64,000 nucleotides of DNA from Chaetomium olivaceum (Eukaryota > Ascomycota > Sordariomycetes > Sordariales > Chaetomiaceae): NCBI GenBank assembly GCA_039881045.1, contig JAYWVB010000008.1, positions 372,001 to 436,000 on the forward strand, written 5' to 3'. The position numbers and the translations under genes are program-made. Each line of letters opens with the position of its first letter. Position 1 is the first letter of the stretch. The notes beneath the pieces were generated by a model, which saw nothing but the letters and a program-made list of their open reading frames with translations, was not told the origin of the DNA and did no database searches. This document shows positions 1 through 9,200 of the stretch, piece by piece.

Positions 1-511
1 AAGGTTGGGGAGCAATTTGTCGTCTGTTAGAGTTTCCAAGGAAATCTGATGCAAGCCCCCGCTTAGGCCTCAACGCAGGCTAGAGCGGTATTGGCGGGGA
101 AGATTATGGTGTGGTGCTTTGCCTCCTGGTTGGGCAGTAGCGCCGGGCGGACTTCTGTCGCGGCAGCATCTTCATGGCGAACCGGTACCGTGTGCAAAAC
201 TGCGCCCGGGATACCATCATCCCGGCTGGTATGTAGTACAGATTACCTGATCTGTGTATCTCCGCGCCATGCGCCTGGACATATGTTATCGGGGGCCAGA
301 CAAGCATGGGCGGCCCGGGGAACCCTTCACAGCAAAGCCAACTTCACCAATTGGGAACCACGTGGGTAATCGTTGCCATTGTAGACTGCACCGTGCTGGG
401 AGGTCAGTTAACGTTCATAAAATGATTCCACCGCTACAGACGTACACTTTGGGTGGAATCGAGTCCGTTCGAGTTGTTGCAGCTCTTCATATGGGAGCCT
501 GAATGTGAGCT
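1..511. other. Window edge, no recognisable gene
   Basis: Several overlapping short open frames exist on both strands, but none has a recognisable domain, a start context or intron signals. The longest plus-strand frame (91-369) contains a K-I-M-V-W stretch loosely like Tc1/mariner transposases, but the rest does not follow that family. I treat it as intergenic or degraded repeat DNA. Confidence 0.5.
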
Positions 512-523
512 CAGGTTCAAAAT
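512..523. repeat. Target site duplication of LINE copy 1, one side
   Basis: The 12 bases CAGGTTCAAAAT abut the 3' tail of the LINE fragment. CAGGTTCGAAAT at 1211-1222 abuts its 5' truncation point. The pair matches at 11 of 12 positions; the mismatch is a C/T transition on the LINE sense strand. Confidence 0.7.
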
Positions 524-1210
524 ATTATTATTCATACTCCGCTGTGCCTTAAGGCGTGCCGGACCCTCAGCTATTTACTGTACAGGAAAACCGCGCCCTC
601 ACAGGCCGGATGAAAAACCCATACCAATCTTCAAGGAAAGTACACGTGTGTGAGCCTGCGAATACAAAGAGAGGAGGCCCCCTGGCCTCCGAAGGAGGGG
701 CGTGTTAGGCCGCCGCTTCCAGCTCGAGCCTCCTAGCCAAACTGTACATCGGCAGCCTTCCTGAGTCCATCAGCCATCCCAGGACCCTCCTCGTGAGCCG
801 TGCTGTTGCAGGATCAATACCGTGCAGAACAGAGTAAAAGTCCCGTCGCGTTCGAATTCCAGCTCTCTCCCATCTTCGAGTCAGCGGTGGGGCCAAACAC
901 CACACTACCAGGTGCTCGGCAGTCTCCCGTCCTTCGCCGCACTGGCAGGCGGGCGTTAGGATCTCTGGGACTCCTCGTGTAAACAGAAAGTCCCGTAGGC
1001 CTATTGCCCCCGTTCAGATCTGGACCAGCAGAGAACTCCTCGCCTTGGTGAGACCGTCGTGCCGTCTTAGGGTTTCCTCTCGGAATAACGTCTCTCGCTG
1101 ATGGTCAAAGTCGTCCGCTGGTCTGGTGATTGCTCTACCGTCCCGTTCCTTTAGCCACCTCGCTCTCCAGGCTTCCTCCGCTACCCTGTTTGTATCTACA
1201 GCTCCCCCCG
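524..1210 (-). mobile_element. 5'-truncated Tad-like LINE (non-LTR) fragment, copy 1
   Basis: On the minus strand this is the last 690 bases of a non-LTR retrotransposon, nearly identical to 55930-56617 but inverted. It encodes the region downstream of reverse transcriptase, including the cysteine-histidine motif CQCG-(6)-EHL-(3)-C, followed by a 3' UTR and a short TAA-rich tail. A short target duplication flanks it, so it is a real insertion and not a segmental duplicate. Against copy 2 I found two substitutions by eye, both C to T on the element sense strand. One of them (1016) turns CGA into a TGA stop. It is a dead-on-arrival fragment without reverse transcriptase. Confidence 0.88.
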
Positions 1211-1222
1211 CAGGTTCGAAAT
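1211..1222. repeat. Target site duplication of LINE copy 1, other side
   Basis: CAGGTTCGAAAT abuts the truncated 5' end of the LINE and matches 512-523 at 11 of 12 bases. Confidence 0.7.
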
Positions 1223-2280
1223 AGAGAGACAAGTCTTTTGAAGTGCCTCCAGGCTGCGCTTCTTTTGACCGTCTTCCCCAGGCTGCACGGCTGCGGGCGC
1301 CCGTTACGTGGTAACATCAAAGGGCCGGCTGTGCAGACCGCAGACTCTATAGTACATAGTATCACCCATATACTGTGTGTGGTAGCAGTGCCTAAGGTAA
1401 TTAAATACATACGCGCCGTAGCTAGGGTCGCCCATGTACTGGTGAACCAATAGTTCTTGTACGGCGAAGAGGCCTACCTAACCTGCAGACAAAGTCCAAG
1501 AGCCAATCGTTGCATGATACTCCTGAATCGGCCTTCAAGCATCTTGCTCGGAAGCCGCACCTATACAGGATGCTTCATTTGGCCTCCATATCGGTAGCAG
1601 CGCGGGGGACAAGTGAACATGCGTGTTAGCCAAGCGTTTTATCGTTCCTATTCCTAAACTTTCCTCTGCCACCTGGTATAGGCCTCTGAAGCGGGCTTCT
1701 ATCAAGTACGGGGGTCGTATCAGGGACCCAGTGTAAGATGACGATGAGAGAAGACCGGGCATCCAAAACGACATCATAAACGCAACCACCGGCGACTCAA
1801 CGGGACGCTTGGCTTATTTTGTCTTAGGCGACGACTAACCCCCATGCACACAAAACCGGAGACATAATTTCAGGCTGGAGCATGCGGGGTTGGTCCGGGG
1901 AGCCGGACACACAAGCCCGCGGAGCGAAGGAGTTATCGAGCCCAACGTTCTAGCCTTCTGGGGGTTCGCTGGCGGTTCTGTCATCGTCTTACTTTCCCAA
2001 GCGCACGTCCAGGGGCATCGCACTCGACTGACGGCCAGTCCGAGCCTACCAATTGTTGTCTTTTGACCGAGGGATGTTGCCATTTTAGACTTTGACAACC
2101 ATGGTTGGGCTGCGAAGCCAGGGGTTAAGTCGTCTTTAACTCGAGAACCAAACTCGAGCTTGGTGATAGTTTCATGCCGGCCAACACAGCGCTGGATCCT
2201 ACCGAACAGCCGGCGTCAGCCCTCCCCATTGTCCACACGCCGAAGTGCGACGAGTGCTTCAGACTATCATTTACCTGATG
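1223..2280. other. Intergenic, no recognisable gene
   Basis: Short frames such as 1535-1789 and 1835-2098 (both minus) show no domain, signal peptide or plausible intron structure. I see no tRNA or repeat here. The right end is the promoter of the secreted protein gene at 2384. Confidence 0.5.
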
Positions 2281-2288
2281 TATAAATA
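2281..2288 (+). promoter_or_regulatory. TATA box of the cysteine-rich secreted protein gene
   Basis: TATAAATA lies 96 bases before the start codon at 2384. It is followed by a CA-rich, pyrimidine-biased leader typical of highly expressed fungal genes. Confidence 0.55.
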
Positions 2289-2383
2289 GGTAAGGTACCC
2301 TTCACACTTCTGTATTCCAAAGCAACAACACAGCAACTCTCTACCAACCAGCACCATCCATACACCCAACCGCCACCATCACG

Positions 2384-2844
2384 ATGAAAGCCATCACCAC
2401 CATTCTCTTCACCCTCGCCACGCTAGCGTTTGCCGTGCCCAACCCCAACACCGACGCTAACCCAGCCGTCCTCTCTACCCGGCAGACCTGCACCTACAAC
2501 TGCCTCTGCCAGGAGGACGATGAGGGCGATCAGACCGACCCCAACACGGGGCCGTGCTGCGTTGCCGGCACGCTCACCAACGACGGCACGGTACGTTCCC
2601 ATCCCCATCCCCCCCTTCTTTTTGTCTCATGACTCCCCTGTTGGGGGGTTAGGACGCATGCTACCCTACCATACCATATTCCAGAGGGTGAAATGAAGGC
2701 TGACCCATCTCGGCGAGACAGCTCTGCAGCGGCATGACCCACGCCGCCGCAGAGAATTATGGGCTCTGCTGTGGCCGCAGCGGCGGGTATGGCTGCTTCC
2801 AAAGCGCACCAACCTGCCCACCTGTTACTGTTATTGCCCCTTGA
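2384..2844 (+). CDS. Small secreted cysteine-rich protein (effector-like)
   Basis: Two exons, 2384-2590 and 2722-2844, are joined by a 131-bp GT(ACGT)/ACAG phase-0 intron and give 109 residues. The N-terminus (MKAITTILFTLATLAFA) is a clear signal peptide. The mature chain has ten cysteines: C-x3-C-x-C near residue 32, a CC pair (GPCCVAG), a single C, a second CC pair (LCCGR) and two more. An even number of cysteines with CC pairs suggests five disulfides. The spacing is not the eight-cysteine hydrophobin pattern. I do not recognise a named family. Secretion is well supported; a role in host or microbe interaction is only inference. Confidence 0.8.
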
Positions 2845-3235
2845 GCATTTTGGGAGGGGTGTCTGGCCCGTGGCTGAAGAAGGCTGGCTCAGAAGCCTTT
2901 ATTTGAAGAACGGGTGCATAGCACCCATCACGGAACCAGACACTGTGATAGTAATATAACGAATAACATTAAAACGTCAATATCCCAACTCTCTCGTATC
3001 ATCAAACGCCATCTAAAGACGGTATCATCAAAACGTCACAGCCCAGGTATATACAAGCAGCAACAAAACTCTCACAGCGAACAAGAAGAACCAAAAATAC
3101 CAACGCCCCAAAAGATCACTCTAAACCAACACCCATCAGTTCACATCCAAAACCACATTTCACTCATCACAATCGTCACCCCCCCCCCCCCCCTGCCAAC
3201 CATCAAAAGCCCAAAACACCGCCTCTAACCCAACC
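2845..3235. other. Convergent 3' flank with 15-base poly-C tract
   Basis: This AT/CA-rich sequence lies between two converging genes. It contains an uninterrupted run of 15 C at 3179-3193. No reading frame of note is present, and it probably holds both polyadenylation regions. Confidence 0.6.
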
Positions 3236-6200
3236 CTAATTCCTTCTTCCCGGCGTACCCGGACTCGAAATAGCCGACACGGGCCCCGCACTCCCAGGCC
3301 CCCCATCACCCCGCCCATACCCATGGCCCTGCCCCTGTTGATACTGCTGCTGATGCATGCCCCCAACATTTCTCCCCGCACCCGCACTTCCCGGCGTAAG
3401 CGTGACCGCACTAAGCGGGCTCACCAAATCCTCCATCGCCTCCTGTCCGCCCGCCCCACCACCGCCACCGCCAGCTCTCAACCCCGTCCCCACCGGCGGC
3501 GGCAGCACCACGCGCATATTCACGGGCGCCTTGCCGACATAGGCGGCCGCGATATTCCCCGGCAGCGGACCCAGCGTGTCCCGATCAGTGGCCGTACCCC
3601 CCGTGCCCGTATCCTTGGGCGCGTCGCGCTCGAGGTCGGTGTTCTTGATCTCGGTCCTCGTCGGCGCGTTGCCGACGTGGCTGCCACCGCCCATGCTCAT
3701 GGCCATGGCCAGCGTCATCTCGGTGCTGGCGTTGGTGCTGCTGGCGCTGCTACCCTCGGTCATGCTGTCGGGCTCGCCTGAGAGGAAGATGCCGATGCCG
3801 TGGCCCTGCGGGGGCGCGGCGTGGCTCTGGCTCTGGCGGAAGACGGGGGCTTGGTTTGTGCCGCGCGTGTTATTGCTACTGCTGGTGTAGTCTTCGTAGG
3901 GTGGCTCGGCTTCCTCGGCGATGGGGTCGAAGGCTGGGAGGCTGGGGAGCTGTGGTGCGGCGTTGGGGACGGTCAGGCTCGGGCTGGAACTGCCCGGAAT
4001 CTTCGGAGTGCTGCGCGGGGTGATGGTGCCTGGTATGTTGGGGCTCGGAATTACTCTCGGTGAGAGGGGAGGAAGATCAGCGACCATGGCCGAGGCGAGG
4101 CCGATGGCGACCGGGGAGGTTGGGGTTGGTGGCGGTTGGAAGTTGGCGGGGTGTCTGATGACGGCGGCGGTCACATTATTATTGTTGTTGGTTGGCGGTG
4201 ATGTAGTTCGGGCAACGGTACTGGCAAAGCGGCGAAGGCGGCTACCAAATGAAGGAGATGGCGCGCCGGCATTCATGCTCGGCCTCCTCTTGTGGGCTTG
4301 TGGCCCTGGTCCGGTCCCCCCGCCTTTTTTGTCTACTTCTTTCTCCTTGTCCTTCTCCTTACTCTTCGGCGCGTCTTTAGCGGGTTGGGGCTTGAGCTTG
4401 GATGCGATAAGCTCAAACTGCTTTAGCATGGTTGGGTTCTCGACGATCTCTTCCATGGCGATTTGAAGATTGGCATCAGCCCCTGGCAGGTTGACCCGGG
4501 GGAGCTCAGCGTTGAGCCGTCGCATAATCTGGGAGGCCGGGATGAGGCTTCCCCAGAGATCAAAGAACGCCGCATTGTGGATTTGTGCATCGGGCACGCC
4601 CAGTGCACTGGGGTTAAGAATCGAAGTCCATGTGTCCCGAATAATCATCTGGACGGCTTCGACCTGTTCCTTGCTCAAAGTGCTCATGATGCTGTCAGTC
4701 TCCGGATCTTCACTCGCGGTAGGCTTAGCCGGCAGCGGAATCCTCTTGACCATGCTCCGGTACTGATAGCCACACGGGATAACGGGCTGCATAATGCTGA
4801 CGCTGGTAAGGAGGCTGATGGTCGAACATAGCATGCGCAGTGCATGTTCAGCAAACTTCTCGGTAAGACGGTCGGCGCAAAACGAGATGGAGATTTCGAC
4901 ACGGTTTGTCGGGCGCACAAGAGACTTCACAAACAAGTCGGGCATGTCCTGGGCCTTCGACTCGTGAATAGTGAACTTGCAGGAAGCGGCGCCAAGATGA
5001 AACGACTTTGGCTCTGACGGGTTAATGGCAGTGTCTTCGTACTGGTGTTGCACCAGTGTGCTGAATCGAGTCCAGTATGGCCAGGGCGTGCACTTCTCCA
5101 CAATGGCCAAAGTTCCCAGGTTCTCGAACGGGATGCCCGACATGCGCTGTGCATGGATGTACTGTAGCAAGTTCAGCGGCGTCAGTGGAGTATCCGGGAA
5201 CTGAACTCGGACAGGCGTGGCGTTGATGGTAGGCCCCATCACCCCAGCAACTGAATGGCCTCCGGGAAGTCGGACATGACGGCCGTCGATGAGCTCCCCA
5301 AAGACGACGTCGGAAGATGCCGAGAGATTGGCAAGGACCATCGCCCAAGCAGCCTTCAGGACCGTTTCGAAGGATATCCCGAGGCTGGAGAGCGAACCCA
5401 AAGAGAGCGCAGGGTTTCGAACTGTCTGGATGTTCGTCGACATGTCGTAAGGCTGCACATGGGCGACGACCTGAGTCACCTGAGAGCCCTCAAGCAAAGC
5501 CCGCCAATATTCTTCGGCCCCATGGGAATTGGCAGTTTGTGCGTTACGCATGAAGTCGCAGAATGTTGGCCGGCGAGGTGGTTTTTGAGAGCCATCGTAC
5601 AGCCTCTTGAGATCCTTGACCAGAAGCGCAACGGACAGGTCATCGTACTGTGCCTTGGACAGCCGCAGGATGAGAATTGACTGCTTGCTGCCGTCGAGAA
5701 ACATGAACTTGGTGACCGGATTCTCGAATCCGACGGCCGTGCTTTGGTCTTTTTTGATCACCTTGTCCAGCATGTTGGCAAGCCGCCACGTCGGGCAGTA
5801 ATGCCGGCGGAACTCGATGCCGCTGGACTTGATGACAGCTTGGTACACCCGGCGGTTGTGAGGAACGAACGCCGTGCGCAGGATCGGGTGTATTGTTGCC
5901 AGCGTCTTGCAAGCCTCTTCCAGCTTCTTTGAGTCGACGGCTCCGGTGAAATTGAAGATGAGATAGTTGATGTTCGTTCGCCCCCGAAGCATGCCCGTCT
6001 CGATGTACCGAATCTGTGCCGATGACGCCTCGGCTGCGTCGGCAATGACACTGGCGTCGACTCCAACCCCCGGGGCAATTACCTTCTCAATAAAGACCTC
6101 TTTGATCGCGTTTGGGTTCATGGGTACCGGTGATGGTGAGGTAGTTGGAGGAGCCGGGGAGGGTTCTTGCATAATTTGCGGCGAGTCGACGGTAACGATG

Positions 6201-9200
6201 GCCTGACTGAGCTCCGTCAACGTCGCGCTGCGAAGCACGTCGGCGATGGATATCGCAATGTCCTGTTGCCTGCACACCGCGACCAACTGTGCGGCCGCAA
6301 TATCGTCTCCGCCAACGCTGAAAAAGCTATCAACCGCCGAGACCTTCGCCTCCTCGACACCTAGGACTCGTGCCCAGATAGCCCTCATCTTCTCCTCCCC
6401 TTGGGTCAACGGCAAGGGTTTGAGATGCTGGAAGCTGGATTTGTTTGGCATGTTGGCCAGATTTACAAGATCCTCCTTGGTTAAACCAGCAATCATCTTC
6501 TGCAGCCGTCGACGGTTAACCTTGAGTGAAGGTGTAATAGGAAGGTGTTTGACTGGATGAAAGCCGCGGGGATCATGGACGGCGGTAACGTGTTCTTCAG
6601 TCCCATGGTAACCAGCTGCTTCGCCAGTGCAAGCTGCTCCTTGGTTGTCGGACTCAGTGACGCAAGGGTCTCCTCGTTGCCAAAACGGTCGCCGAGCTCG
6701 ATGAAAGCGGTGAGTATGGTGTCGTTCTTTGCCGGCCCCCGAAATATGACCGTCTCGACAACAACATCAACTCCCTGCCCAAGGCAGCGGCGCAGGTACT
6801 GCTCGATCTCTGTGAGATTGACAACTTTGCCATCCATGTCGATGTCGTCTCGCTTGCTTGAGATGAACTCCATCAATCCCTTTTCGGTGTACCGCGCCCG
6901 GTGCCCAGTCTTTAGGTACCGCGCTTTGCCCGCAGAAGCAGGCCCGAGGGGTGACAAGGGGGTCATGGTCGACTCCCGATTGGGGTACGAGAATCCCAGC
7001 GTCGGGCCCTCGACGACCAGTTCGCCGACCGCCCCGACAGGCACGCGCTTCTTGTGGTCTTCCGGGTTAACGATCAGGAAATTTCCAGCAAAAGGCCGGC
7101 CAATACTCTTCAGGTGCTGAGGACCGAGAGCCTCGAGGAAGGCAATGCCCAGGGGGCACACATCTTGTGGTCCATACGCCAAGACAACGTTCGCTTTCCC
7201 GTGCCAAATGTTGTACGTGTCGTCGTCGAGCCCCCTGGTCCGAAAACAAACGACCTTGAGCGACGGCAGAAGAGTCGGATCCACTTTTCTGGACAGGAGT
7301 GGTGTCATGTAAGACCAGTTGACTTGCATCCTGTTGGCGGCAGCACTGAAATCCTGCAGCCTCTCCGCCGCAGAAGGCACGCAAACGCACCCTCCATACG
7401 CAAGTGTGGTGAAGATCTCGGTAATGCAGATGTCAACGTTGAAAGACGAGAGCTGCATCACGCGGCTAAGAGGTGATATCCGTGCGGCTGGTCCTTGCCC
7501 CATGAGAGCCGTGGATAATGCTGCGTGACTGAAGGTCACTCCCTTAGCATCGGTCGACGATATCGGGACAAAGAGGACACATGCTGGGTCGCTCGGGGCG
7601 GCCATAGAAGTCAGTGGCCCTTCGCCTCGCGGTAGGACGTTCATCAGGTCGTCAGTCAAAATGACCACTCGGTCAAAGAGGTTGGTGAGAACCGGGGCGG
7701 CAAGTTCCGATGAAATAGCGACTCTGGAATTGAGGCGCTCAAAGATGGGCTGGATCATGCCGAGCTCGAGCGAGTCGACCGGGACGAACGCGGCACCAGA
7801 CCTGAAAGGTTAGTAAGTTTGGGGCGTGCCATGGGTTTTGGAAAACTCACTTCAGCACAGCGACCATGGCCACGGGTGCAAGTTTGCACTTGTCCATCAC
7901 GACGGGCACAACAGAGTGGGGGCCGACACCAGCGTCGACAAGATGATGGGCAAGCCTGGTCGCCTCCTCTTCCAGTTGGAGGTAAGTAAGGGATCCATCC
8001 CAGGAGCAAATGGCTTGTGATGAGGGCTGTATGGTGGCCTGCCGTGAAACCAAGTCATGAACCACGTTTTGCGCCTGCTCTTCTACCTCAGGCGGCGACT
8101 CAGCCTCCCAGGCGAGTATCTGGGCGAAGTCCCTGTCACTAAACAAGTCAACCAGGCCGACGGATGTACTGGGAGACGCTAGGATAGCGCGGATGGCTCC
8201 GCCGAAGGTATTCGCCACGTTGACAGACTGCTCCGGTGACATCACGCGCTGCCCAATGTCCACAGTCAGTTTACCCGCCGTGAAGCGTGTGTTGACCACA
8301 ATGTCCACGTCGAAAGTCTGTTGCAGCGAAATTGGTTTCAGCTCCGAAGTTGTGCGCGTCGTAAATTTGCTGTTCAACCCGCTGGCTCTTCGGTGAATGT
8401 CAAACAGGAGTTAAAAAGACGATCCCCGCCCTTCATCCCCATGCCATGCTGCAGCTCGGCCAATGTGAAGTGTTGATGGGGGAGGCAGGTGAGGAGATGT
8501 TCCTCAACCATCTGCAGCGCCGCAGCCACTGGACTATACGTCGACAATTCGTATGCACACGCGATGGTGTTCGAAAAGGAGCCCACGGCATGTCTCATTC
8601 CCAGTATGGAGTCATCGCGGCCCACCGTCTGGAAACCGAAGCAAACCTGGTTGGAGCCGGTGAAGCACCGCAGGATAAGGCCCCATGCCAGCCGAAGAAT
8701 GGCATCGACTGTCGTCTTCTGCGTGCGAGTAAAGCCCGATAACTGGTACGACGTGATATCAAGCTCAACACACGTGTTCACAAACCCGAGTTCGCCAGGC
8801 AGTATGGTCAAGCGCGGGAAGAGGCAAGGAGGGACGCCTGTCAACTTCTCTCGCCAAAAGACAAGGCTGCTTTCTTGGCGGGCGGTCTTGAGGAAATAAA
8901 GATAATGAGGGTAAGAGAATTGGTCGGCCTCGGTGATGGCTCGTTCTGTGGCATAAGCTCGACGCAAGTCGTGGAGAAGAACGTGGATGCTCAGGGACTA
9001 TCACCTGTCAGCTGGATAAAGGCCTGGAAAACCGGGTAGGAACCCACATCGCATAGCGCTGTACTAATATCTAACTTCACTAGTGTCCTGGTAGGGGCCT
9101 TGCAGACGGTGAGCCGGTGAAGCGGTTTGCTTTCGGTTGGCCGCAGGTTGGGCAGGTTGCTCAGCTCATACACCGGGTCCTCGGCAGGGGCTGTGTCGAT

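Noticed and set aside
91..369. Possible mariner transposase remnant (KIMVW)
   Set aside because: Only five residues resemble the family; no DDE motifs or terminal repeats seen.
8374..8380. Programmed ribosomal frameshift in the NRPS-like gene
   Set aside because: No slippery heptamer or downstream structure is visible, and similar single-base breaks occur in unrelated genes.
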